64,000 nt of DNA, from NCBI GenBank assembly GCA_000237975.1, contig CP003179.1, positions 62,001 through 126,000 on the forward strand, written 5' to 3'. The DNA comes from Sulfobacillus acidophilus DSM 10332 (GTDB lineage Bacteria; Bacillota; Sulfobacillia; Sulfobacillales; Sulfobacillaceae). Below, piece after piece: positions 18,201 to 25,549 of this stretch. Position numbers and translations under genes: made by a program. A model generated the notes under the pieces. The model was not told where the DNA came from. It saw only the letters and a list, made by a program, of their open reading frames with translations, and ran no database searches. The stretch's first letter is position 1, and each line of letters begins with the position of its first letter.

Positions 18201-20039
18201 GTTAGAACGGAATAGAAGAAAGTTATATTCCTTTAGGTTGTGGATAAACGCGTCGGATTCCGACTGTGAACACTCCAGATAATATTGAAAGAATTTTTTA
18301 AAATGGCCCAGGGTATTAATGGACTGATTGTTATCCTTATAGAGCGGCAGAATCTTATTATAAATTTCGTCCTTTAAGGAGGGGGTGGTGATGCCCAGCT
18401 GCTGGATAAACAAGGCGGTTTCTTCGTTCTGTAGAAGAACTTTGCTAACTGTTTCATAGCCGTCGATATCCTCGGTGGGCAGGAACAATATCGGTTGCCC
18501 AGTGGCATCGAAAGCGGCCACCGCTTTGCTGTCCTGATTCAGGAACACTTTCTTGGTTTTTATCAGTTTGGTACGGCCGGCAGTATCTGCTACGTACTTA
18601 TAAAATTGGTGCAACCAATCGATTGGCTGGATTTCGATAAATTCGGCGCTGACAAATCCTATCATGTCTTCATGATTAAACCAATCCTTGGTAATCGCAT
18701 CAATGTAGTTGGTTAATTCCGAGTTGGCTCGTAAAGTTTCGTCCCGTCCAAAGGAAGTAAAAACCCACTGCGCGTTATTGTTTTGACATAGATAAGCCAA
18801 CTGCGAATCGGAGAAAATCTCCGGAATTTGAGGTACGGAGGCCCAATATGCATTTTCGGCCGAAACAAATCCATCCGAACTCGGTAATAATTCGTCGGTC
18901 GTTAGTCGCTCCTTAATAGCCGTATAAAATGGCTTGAAGGAGATACGGTCGCGGCTGTTGACGTCCGTAAACTTGTTTTGGTCGTATGGTATAATTTCAA
19001 AAACACGATCGTTGATAAGGCCAAGATTTTTGAGATAGGTTAAACCGTCGGCGGCTAACTTCGCCAATAAATTAATCATGTATTTATTATGGAATTCACC
19101 GGATTTAATTCCCTCGCGGCTATCGGTTAATAAAAACGGGGCATGAATCATAAAATTTAGCCCGGTTACCTCTTTGGTTGGGAAAAAGCAAAAAGCCGCA
19201 TGGTTTGACCGTTTGAGTTCTCCTTCATCGTCTAATAAAAACCCTAATGAATACCTATAGCCATTTTCTTCGGTACGGGAAAACAACCAAAGCTTTTCTT
19301 CTGTGTTTGCATCGTTATTTCTATTAGTTACGTTAACGAGTTCGGCAACTGTTGTGCCAAACTGGATTTTTGTTTGAATGGATTTGTTATATTGGCCCAT
19401 TGGTTGTCCGGGACATTCATACGATATCTTATTTAAGTTGGTTAAAAACAAAACAGGGTAAACTAGCGACCGTAATTTATCGTAGATATCGTCATAGGCC
19501 TCGACGGGTGATCTGTCCGGGTGGTCGAAAGGCAACACAAATAAGGTCTCCTCCGGGTGTCTGCCGTCGAAGTCGTTATCAAGTCGAACTGGTACGATAA
19601 ACCTTTCGATTTTAAAACGGAAATTCGGGTCGTAAATCCGTGGAGTTTGGGTATATTGAAACACTGCTTTAAAGCCCACGCCGAACTTACCGATGGAAGC
19701 CGTTGTTTTATTGGAATTGGCAATTGACGTAATGGCGTTAATGTCCCCTAATGTGCCATTTCGAGAATCCTCTTCTTCGGTATCGGGATCGGATATGGAA
19801 AAACGCCTTATACCATTATGGGCAAAAATTAATTCTTGGTCGTGTAAGATAAAACGCGCCGATGTTGCGCCGGCGTCATCGGCGTTTTGTAGTAATTCGT
19901 ATATAAAATGCGCTTGATCGGAATATTTCTCGACTACGCTAGTTCTTACTCCGCGCATCGAAGGTTTTTCGAGCATATTGGCACTGTCTGCCCTGTCGGC
20001 AGATAAAGCGATAAAATAGGCTTCTTCCTGTTTCGTCAA
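15297..20039 (-). CDS. Sacsin/Hsp90-like ATPase fused to an SF1 (UPF1-type) helicase
   Basis: This 1580-residue protein begins with a GHKL ATPase domain of the sacsin/Hsp90 type: ELLQNADDAGAT (about residues 48-59) and IGKFGVGFKAVF. A long region of unknown fold follows, then an acidic, serine-rich linker (about 870-940). The C terminus is an SF1B helicase with GPPGTGKTTH (about 1120), IIIDEASMIP (about 1243), TTQYRS, TIHGFQGDE (about 1446) and NVSISRARD. The TTG at 20039 is chosen because GGAGG lies eight bases upstream; an upstream in-frame TTG at 20054 would put that site inside the gene. The gene lies opposite to its neighbours. Sampled lines are about 48% G+C against about 62-67% in blocks 2 genes, suggesting separate acquisition. 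It converges on the PLD-SNF2 gene with an 11-base gap. Proteins joining a sacsin-like ATPase to a helicase occur in defence islands; the mechanism is unknown. Confidence 0.85.
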   Translation of the reverse strand: MTKQEEAYFIALSADRADSANMLEKPSMRGVRTSVVEKYSDQAHFIYELLQNADDAGATSARFILHDQELIFAHNGIRRFSISDPDTEEEDSRNGTLGDINAITSIANSNKTTASIGKFGVGFKAVFQYTQTPRIYDPNFRFKIERFIVPVRLDNDFDGRHPEETLFVLPFDHPDRSPVEAYDDIYDKLRSLVYPVLFLTNLNKISYECPGQPMGQYNKSIQTKIQFGTTVAELVNVTNRNNDANTEEKLWLFSRTEENGYRYSLGFLLDDEGELKRSNHAAFCFFPTKEVTGLNFMIHAPFLLTDSREGIKSGEFHNKYMINLLAKLAADGLTYLKNLGLINDRVFEIIPYDQNKFTDVNSRDRISFKPFYTAIKERLTTDELLPSSDGFVSAENAYWASVPQIPEIFSDSQLAYLCQNNNAQWVFTSFGRDETLRANSELTNYIDAITKDWFNHEDMIGFVSAEFIEIQPIDWLHQFYKYVADTAGRTKLIKTKKVFLNQDSKAVAAFDATGQPILFLPTEDIDGYETVSKVLLQNEETALFIQQLGITTPSLKDEIYNKILPLYKDNNQSINTLGHFKKFFQYYLECSQSESDAFIHNLKEYNFLLFRSNDDPKLYRGKPGTLYFPDDSIRQWFINKPDTRFLALEKYVNLSDSNNTEALIGFLTRLGVRLEPKVFSRELSYEEALLIKMEWPYSSRSRRWIEPYIDGCQEVLLHATPDTSVVIWDQLLKIIASRCSHWNTFSRLLLGTYEYFYRSQQNERFISRDAMALRKIAWLLNRNGELVSAEKLTIQTLSSTYNTTSDEARELLQFLGIKDEAALIPYNNLTEDQRAKIAFADTFADVPQQVLIQAAEEYRNQLRALNSQSGNPINQEPLESEEDGSSAQSPITRVAKEITRRAVSPSSRNTSPNDTAKDGISSEEDEDDYIKPSVDFLKKIEQAKQRSAEEISKIAQLDEITQQALSSKKYSYRWFQALLELEMLNSKENIANSREISITFSKVEREEGTSRTLILKHPNRHIPHSMEDLADIPLELSLSNQPPVKVAVEVVSVKSYTLRAKLRSNAEIDGVDLSLVTEARIEARNPVFLLEELKKSFNSLDFDADYDLQKNLCKNIEFIFGPPGTGKTTHLAKEVILPIMREPDDRKILVLTPTNKAADVLVRRIIDSMDCDSGYTDWLIRFGSTDDSVIERSGVFRDKTFDIRTLPRNVTVTTIARFPYDYFLPDQTTRLHLSDLKWDYIIIDEASMIPLVNVVLPLYKKTPKKFIIAGDPFQIEPITTVDIWKNENIYTMVKLNSFNDPTTVPHSYPTKLLTTQYRSIPSIGEVFSRFAYGGVLRHNRSSDSHRRLDVNEYIDLKPLTIFKFPVSKFESIYRPKRLAGKSSYQVYSALFAFELVKHLSSLIELQHGDEFFRIGVIAPYRAQADLVDKLVSSVPWAKNIDIQVGTIHGFQGDECDIIIALFNPPPSISASKEMFLNKINIINVSISRARDYLILIMPDDNTENIGHLTLIKQIEKLCKEQSDWIEHHSHSIEELIFGSQSYLEDNSFSTGHQLVNVYGKAEKRYEVRSEDTSVDVQIYE

Positions 20040-20081
20040 AATCGGTTCCTCCAAACATGTATTAAATAAATAATTAGATTT

Positions 20082-20110
20082 GTTATATTAGACCACAACT
20101 TTGCTTTAAA
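20082..20110 (-). promoter_or_regulatory. Candidate promoter of the ATPase-helicase gene
   Basis: On the minus strand TTTAAA (20110-20105) and TATAAC (20087-20082) are 17 bases apart, a plausible -35/-10 pair about 43 bases upstream of the TTG at 20039. The sequence ATTAGACC (20087-20094) touches the -10 and recurs in inverted orientation as GGTCTAAT (20153-20160), on the side facing the divergent operon. It could be a shared operator, though an 8-base repeat may be chance. Confidence 0.35.
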
Positions 20111-20195
20111 CGAAATGGGGCGGAGGATGACCTTAAAACACTTATCCCAAAAGGTCTAATTTGTGAAGCTGACTTTCGTAGGCGGTCGATGTGTG

Positions 20196-20213
20196 TGTCA
20201 AAATTCGTTGAGT
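20196..20213 (+). promoter_or_regulatory. Putative operator dyad upstream of the DrmA/DrmB operon
   Basis: TGTCAA-AATTCG-TTGAGT copies the architecture of the dyad at 5836-5853: same left arm, same six-base spacer, and a right arm matching four of six positions. It is preceded by the same TGTGTG flank. It ends 68 bases before the start at 20282, against 67 bases at the other site. Sharing of sequence, spacing and distance suggests that one regulator acts on both operons. No clear -10 could be fixed; TTGCAA (20215-20220) and TTTGAT (20238-20243) are one 17-base-spaced option. Confidence 0.42.
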
Positions 20214-20281
20214 GTTGCAAAAGAATGTGTCTTATGCTTTGATCTAAGAGTATGAAATCAGAATGAAGTTTTGAGGGTCTT

Positions 20282-22942
20282 ATGTGGCGGGACGTCCTAT
20301 TTGACGCTTATAAAACGGCTTATGACAAGTTTCAACGTGATCATCCCCAAATAACACCGCATTTTTGGGAATTAGAGATGTTTCTCCCCGAGGATGACCT
20401 TGAAACGGCAGCCCGGGCCGTAGTCCAAGAAATCCGTTTGAAAGGATGGGCGGAATGTCCTCGGGCCAGTACCCTCTTTCTGCGTTATCTTTTGCGAACC
20501 CGGCTTAGTGCTATCCGCGGCAATCGGTTATGGCCGGAGGTTGGGCGGTTCTTACGGTCCTATACGGCGTTTGATGTTCCGGATGCCGTTTTGCAAAGAT
20601 ATTTTCGGGAAAGTCTTCAGCAAGTTCATCGACGCGAGCTGCCTCATCATCACAATAAATATGTCATGTTTTTGATTAGCGATACCGGTGCGGGCCTGGC
20701 ACGCAGTCGATCGGTGAAAGTATTTTTGTGGGATGCCGCCACGGAATATCGAGACCAAGTGGGACATCTAGATGGTCGCTCATTTCTCCGGGAATATATG
20801 GCGCGTAGACAGTCCGATGATTTATCCATCCTATCGGTGGTTTTAGAACCTACGCTGCTCGCGCTCTTTGACATGGTGGATTATGCCGAGCACCATGAAA
20901 TCCCTTCTGCCTCCGAGTGGGAGACGGCGCGTGGATTGCTTCAGACCCGAAATATTGATATTGACCGCTTGCTCCCCGAAGCACAAGAGATGATAGGGGA
21001 TTTGCTGAGGGACATTGCGCGATGGTCGCGGCGTGTCCACAAAGTGCCCCATGTGCCCCTGAACCGGCCTCCCCGTCTCAAGCTGCACGGTCGGCCGATT
21101 GCTACAGGAGTTGTCCCGGTTCGATTTGCCCAGGAACGGATCGAGGTTTTTTCAAACGGTGATATTCCTCAGACGTCCCCAGGCGTTTCTATTTCTTCTA
21201 AAACGGTTGACGGGATTAAACGGCATTATCTTCGAGGATGGCCGGTGGACCGTTTGGCCTGGATTCAGGTGGGCGCCAGCCGTTGGACCGTGATTAACAC
21301 GTCACAGATAGAGGTGGTTTTGCCTGCCGAATCGGTGAAGTGGGACGACATAACGGTTTTAGGGAATCATTGCCATGTTATTCAAGCCTCACGAGGGAAT
21401 GACATATCCGTCAATTATCCTGAAGACTTTGAGGGTCAATTGGCTCTACAATTGTCGGTTTTTCCAGGTGACGTTAAAACGATACCCCTGGTTCGGGGGC
21501 ACCCGATATCCCTCGATGATTTGATTTCGGATACCGGGCCTTTTGCGATTGATGTGTTATATCAGGGCCGGTCCTTGGATTTGACGACTTATGGATATTT
21601 CTTTAACCAACCGCCTCAGCGGCAAACCGGGCAACTCGGGCGACCCGCGTTATTGCAATGGGTTGATGGGCAGGGCCAGGTTATCACGCTATCGAGCAAA
21701 ACGCCGGTCGAAGTATCGACTGTCGACGAGAACAAATTCGTCCGTGGAACGTATGTGCCGGTAGCAGACCGTTCATGGACACTGGAATTTCATTGGAAGC
21801 CGTGGGTTTCGGATGTTGTACTGCAAGTGGATGGCCAACGGATCATTTTGGACTCGTCAATTACGGTCAAAGCCGAAAAAATTCGTGAGACCGTTACCTT
21901 GGAACCGGTCGGTTTATCCCATGGATCCTGCGAAGTATATGTCGACGGATTGGACGGTTCGTCCGAACTGACGGGTTTTCCCGAGATGTTGAAAGGCGTT
22001 TTACGGGAGACGGCGGCGGAAATACCGGTTGTCGTCCAGGGCCCCGGGTGGACGAAACGATTCGTGATTACGGCTGATTTGGAGATCGTGCAAGTTCATG
22101 TTGACTGGGGCGATCGCCAACCTAAAGGCGAAGTATGTTGGATTAGCCTTCCGGGACAGCGGCCCGTTTTAATGCTGAACGGCCGTCAAGGAACGTGGGA
22201 AACCTTTGAGGAAGAGGAACTCGTAGGGCCGATAGGATATCGTCGCTTTAGGGGGAAAATCGCTTGGCCGGCATTCGAAACGGATGGCGAGCGGAATCAA
22301 TCCGTGCCGATTCTTTTATGGAAGGACCAATCGTGGGTTCCGGTTGCCGAAATAACGCCTCCGCCATTAAAAGACCCGGGGGATATTTTACGGGTTTTAA
22401 AATCCCGGATAGACAAGATGGTCACTGCCGGCGACGCGTGGGAAGTCGTCTACGCGTTCGAACGCTATACCCGGGAAGCGAATGCGCTTCCGCCGATTAG
22501 CTCGGATAAAGTGGTGCGGCTGATGCGGGCCATCCAAGACCCGGGCGCGGAGGACGCCGTCAATACCTTTCGGCTTTTAGAAGAAATAATTAAAAGGCAT
22601 CCTTCACCGCGATATGATGTTCGTGACGTTTTCGGTATCGACGTGAAGTCGCGTGTGTTTTACTTAAGTCTACTGGTGGTGAATCAACAACAGTTGTTTT
22701 TAAAGGGCATGGGAAATCCTCAGGAATGCGACAAACTCATTGATGCCCTTCGACAATACTTTGATGATCAAAGTATAGATTTTTGGAGTCGCCTAATGGT
22801 GAGGTATTGCCAAGAGATTGCCGGATTTGTTTCACATGATAAGCTACCCGCTCGTCTATTGACGGACCCCGTCTTTCTGAGTGATGAGGGACTTCGTCAT
22901 TGGTTATCGCAAGTTTATAACGTAGAGGAGTCCGCCGGATGA
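20282..22942 (+). CDS. Uncharacterised 886-residue protein heading the DrmA/DrmB operon
   Basis: I do not recognise the family. Three parts can be seen. Residues 1-260 are helical, with an HHH cluster near 125. Residues 260-670 are dominated by alternating hydrophobic strands with many V, T and W residues, compatible with several beta-sandwich domains. Residues 690-886 are helical again. There is no signal peptide, membrane segment, Walker motif or nuclease motif. The ATG has GAGGG four bases upstream. The stop overlaps the start of the coiled-coil gene by ATGA. As first gene of an operon that also encodes an Hsp70 and the DISARM core, it may be a scaffold, a substrate receptor for the chaperone, or a phage sensor. 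This is inference from position and size only. Confidence 0.8.
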   Translation: MWRDVLFDAYKTAYDKFQRDHPQITPHFWELEMFLPEDDLETAARAVVQEIRLKGWAECPRASTLFLRYLLRTRLSAIRGNRLWPEVGRFLRSYTAFDVPDAVLQRYFRESLQQVHRRELPHHHNKYVMFLISDTGAGLARSRSVKVFLWDAATEYRDQVGHLDGRSFLREYMARRQSDDLSILSVVLEPTLLALFDMVDYAEHHEIPSASEWETARGLLQTRNIDIDRLLPEAQEMIGDLLRDIARWSRRVHKVPHVPLNRPPRLKLHGRPIATGVVPVRFAQERIEVFSNGDIPQTSPGVSISSKTVDGIKRHYLRGWPVDRLAWIQVGASRWTVINTSQIEVVLPAESVKWDDITVLGNHCHVIQASRGNDISVNYPEDFEGQLALQLSVFPGDVKTIPLVRGHPISLDDLISDTGPFAIDVLYQGRSLDLTTYGYFFNQPPQRQTGQLGRPALLQWVDGQGQVITLSSKTPVEVSTVDENKFVRGTYVPVADRSWTLEFHWKPWVSDVVLQVDGQRIILDSSITVKAEKIRETVTLEPVGLSHGSCEVYVDGLDGSSELTGFPEMLKGVLRETAAEIPVVVQGPGWTKRFVITADLEIVQVHVDWGDRQPKGEVCWISLPGQRPVLMLNGRQGTWETFEEEELVGPIGYRRFRGKIAWPAFETDGERNQSVPILLWKDQSWVPVAEITPPPLKDPGDILRVLKSRIDKMVTAGDAWEVVYAFERYTREANALPPISSDKVVRLMRAIQDPGAEDAVNTFRLLEEIIKRHPSPRYDVRDVFGIDVKSRVFYLSLLVVNQQQLFLKGMGNPQECDKLIDALRQYFDDQSIDFWSRLMVRYCQEIAGFVSHDKLPARLLTDPVFLSDEGLRHWLSQVYNVEESAG

Positions 22943-24105
22943 AGAAAAACAACCCCGAAGCTATTCAGAACGTAGCCATCGACTTTTTGTTATCGGACGT
23001 TGACGAGTTAAAAAAGAAAATAGGTCAATTGTCGGATCCCGACAAGAAATGGGTTGGACGTCTCGTGGCTAAATCCTTAGTTACCGACGATACGGTTTAC
23101 GAAGCGGTCTTACGCATAAAATCGCTGCCTAAACCCGTGCTCCAGGGTTTTTTGCTGGAAGGGTTACATCAAAACCGTGATTGGTTGAAGTATTTAACGG
23201 ATAGGACGTCTATCACCGAAAGTCTGCGACTTCTATTAATGGATGCGGCTTCGGAAAATATTCGCGACGAACAATGGTGGACGAATTGGAAAAAGATTAC
23301 GGAAAAGATGGCAACTGAGAAGTCATCAGGGTCTAAAACTTGGGCTTCCGATATTGTTCGGTTTTTACAAGAAGCTTCGTCTATTCCCGTGGACATATCC
23401 GACATCCTATCGCTGTTGTCATCGTGGGAATCCCCATCATCAAAACCGTCGACGTCCGGCAAGAAGCCCAAGAAGTCACAAAAAAGTGAACGGTTACGTG
23501 CCGATAAGGACGCTGTGATCAACGCGGTCGACAAGTTATACCGGAAGATTATCGAGGAGCAACAAGGGTGGGAAACAGAACGAAACGAGCTTTTGGATCG
23601 GATTGCCCGGTTGTACCGTGAACGGGACGATTTCGAAAAACGACTGTCCGATCTTACCCAACAATTGGACGCCGCGATAGAAGCGGGCGACGAATTAAGG
23701 CGACAGCGGGAGCAGTTAAGAGAAGAAATCGCCACCTATATTGCCCAAGGTCGATTATTGCAAAATGAGTTACAGGTTATAACGGATGAACGAGACAAGT
23801 TGAAATCCGAGATCGTTCTTTGGGAGCGAACTGCCGAAGCTCAGCGCCACCAAGCGGAACAGGCCCGAGAAGAGACCGAATTGGAATTTCGTCATCGTTT
23901 GCGTAAAAATCTTGTGCCTTTAGCGGCCTTTGTCCGTGACCGTGCGGAACAAGCTTTGCACACATTACTACCCCAAGATGTGCGGCTACTGGCCGCGCAA
24001 TTCGATCAACTGCACCAAGAAATTTTAAAAGAGGCCAAATTACCGCAAGAGGGCCGAATATCTTCGGAACTGTTAATGCCTCCGGAGGAGAATGTTCATG
24101 AGTAA
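22939..24105 (+). CDS. Coiled-coil protein next to Hsp70, candidate nucleotide-exchange factor
   Basis: This 388-residue protein has a helical N-terminal domain (1-150), a Ser/Lys/Pro-rich linker (about 165-190), a long heptad-patterned coiled coil (about 195-325) rich in Glu, Arg and Gln, and a short helical C-terminal domain (about 325-385, with RKNLVPLAAFVRDRAEQAL). No catalytic motif is present. Coiled coil followed by a small helical domain, beside an Hsp70 gene, is the layout of GrpE, the exchange factor of DnaK. Sequence similarity to GrpE is not evident by eye, so this is a hypothesis. GAGGAG lies nine bases before the start; the gene overlaps the previous one by four bases and the Hsp70 gene by eight. 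Confidence 0.8.
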   Translation: MKKNNPEAIQNVAIDFLLSDVDELKKKIGQLSDPDKKWVGRLVAKSLVTDDTVYEAVLRIKSLPKPVLQGFLLEGLHQNRDWLKYLTDRTSITESLRLLLMDAASENIRDEQWWTNWKKITEKMATEKSSGSKTWASDIVRFLQEASSIPVDISDILSLLSSWESPSSKPSTSGKKPKKSQKSERLRADKDAVINAVDKLYRKIIEEQQGWETERNELLDRIARLYRERDDFEKRLSDLTQQLDAAIEAGDELRRQREQLREEIATYIAQGRLLQNELQVITDERDKLKSEIVLWERTAEAQRHQAEQAREETELEFRHRLRKNLVPLAAFVRDRAEQALHTLLPQDVRLLAAQFDQLHQEILKEAKLPQEGRISSELLMPPEENVHE

Positions 24106-25549
24106 ATTATTTGTCGGGGTCGACTTTGGCACGACCAATTCGACCATTGCATTCGTCCAACCTAATGGTCGGATAAGCACAAATGGTCCGGTTCCGTCAT
24201 TAGTTGCATGGGAAAATCATCAAATCGTGGCCTTGGGCCAAAAAGCTCGGGATCTGACTCAACGGGGAAGTCCGCCTTATCCGCTGCGGGATTTAAAAAT
24301 GCACCTGGATTCGGGAATAGTTCGCTTGGGCACAACGGCCGTGGATGTTGTCGATATTATCTCTCGATATTTAAAATCCCTTTTTTCCAACGCCGGGTAC
24401 GGCACGACGGACGTGCAAGTCGTGGCCGGCACGCCGGTTCGGGTATCTCGTAAACACCGGGAAAATCTTAGAGAGGCCTTTCGGCGGGCGGGAATACCAT
24501 CCGTGCAATTAATCTATGAACCGACTGCGGCCTTATTGGGGGCGATGCGTAATATCTCGCAATTAATATCGGAAACCGTTTTGGTGGTCGATTGGGGTGG
24601 AGGAACGCTGGATTTGGCCCTGATTCGGATAGACGAAGACCATGGGTTTCGGGAGTTGGGGGTAGATGGCGATGTGAATGATCTCGGCGGTAGTCAAATG
24701 GATCATGAAATCGTCCGACAACTACTTCAAAAATCGGCTGCCGCAAAGAAGGCTGTCGAATCGATACCCAGCGGGTATGCCATATTGTTAGAAACCATCG
24801 AACGGTTAAAAGTATATTTTCTTGAAGATCCGGAAGCGTCAAGACAACTGGTGTCGGGGTTGCCGGTGCAAGTTTATCTGGATTCCGATTTGGTTATGTC
24901 GGTTATCCAAAATTTTGCCCGTCGTGCACGAACGGCGGTTGAAAACATGTTGGCTAAAATGCAAATCAACCCGACCGATATCACCAAAATATTTTTTGCC
25001 GGAGGTGTGAGTCAATCGTCCGTCGTTCGTGACGAGATTATGGCGCTTTTTCCGGATGCGGAAGAAATTCACGACGACAACCCGCAATTAAGCACCGGAA
25101 TCGGCTGTGCGAAATTGGCGCAAACGCCCTTTTCTCTAGAGCTTGCTGCCGATTTTGCCGTTCGCCAGAGCGACGATTCATCATTTGTCCTCTTAAAGAA
25201 GGGACAATCGGTGTCGCAAAATAGATACCGGCAGGTCGATTTTATGGTGACCGACGTCACAGCGGATGAGGCGGTTTTTGATTTTGGATTGCACCATCGA
25301 ACCCCAGGGGCCACGTCCATGTGGTCGGTCGATAGCGAGGGGTTTCAATCGGTTCGTCAAACCTTTATTCGAGTCGGCCAACCTGAACTGCCACGCGCGA
25401 AAAATATCCCGGATATAGTCCATGTGTTTACCGGGTTGGACGAAAATTTGAGTGTGGCCGTTTATCTAAAGGCGCAAAGAAGCGAGGCCAGTGTGCAAGA
25501 CTTCATTACCGGTATTCCGTTAACCGTTCGTTTGGGTGAACCGCAATGA
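24098..25549 (+). CDS. Hsp70-family (DnaK-like) ATPase lacking the lid
   Basis: This 483-residue Hsp70/actin-fold ATPase has phosphate-1 motif VDFGTTNST (about residues 6-14), phosphate-2 motif VVDWGGGTLDLALI (about 163-176) and adenosine motif FFAGGVSQSSVV (about 299). The nucleotide-binding domain covers about 370 residues. Only about 110 residues of beta-type sequence follow, so the substrate-binding part is short and the helical lid of DnaK (610-640 residues) is absent. GGAGGAG lies seven bases before the ATG at 24098, which is preferred to the ATG at 24092. The gene overlaps the coiled-coil gene by eight bases and the next helicase by ATGA. It is not part of a dnaK-dnaJ-grpE set, so it is probably dedicated to assembling or switching the defence complex encoded with it. 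Confidence 0.9.
   Translation: MSKLFVGVDFGTTNSTIAFVQPNGRISTNGPVPSLVAWENHQIVALGQKARDLTQRGSPPYPLRDLKMHLDSGIVRLGTTAVDVVDIISRYLKSLFSNAGYGTTDVQVVAGTPVRVSRKHRENLREAFRRAGIPSVQLIYEPTAALLGAMRNISQLISETVLVVDWGGGTLDLALIRIDEDHGFRELGVDGDVNDLGGSQMDHEIVRQLLQKSAAAKKAVESIPSGYAILLETIERLKVYFLEDPEASRQLVSGLPVQVYLDSDLVMSVIQNFARRARTAVENMLAKMQINPTDITKIFFAGGVSQSSVVRDEIMALFPDAEEIHDDNPQLSTGIGCAKLAQTPFSLELAADFAVRQSDDSSFVLLKKGQSVSQNRYRQVDFMVTDVTADEAVFDFGLHHRTPGATSMWSVDSEGFQSVRQTFIRVGQPELPRAKNIPDIVHVFTGLDENLSVAVYLKAQRSEASVQDFITGIPLTVRLGEPQ

Noticed and set aside
20087-20160. ATTAGACC / GGTCTAAT inverted pair as a firm operator
   Set aside because: Only 8 bases with a 58-base spacing. It is mentioned with the candidate promoter but is too weak for a separate claim.
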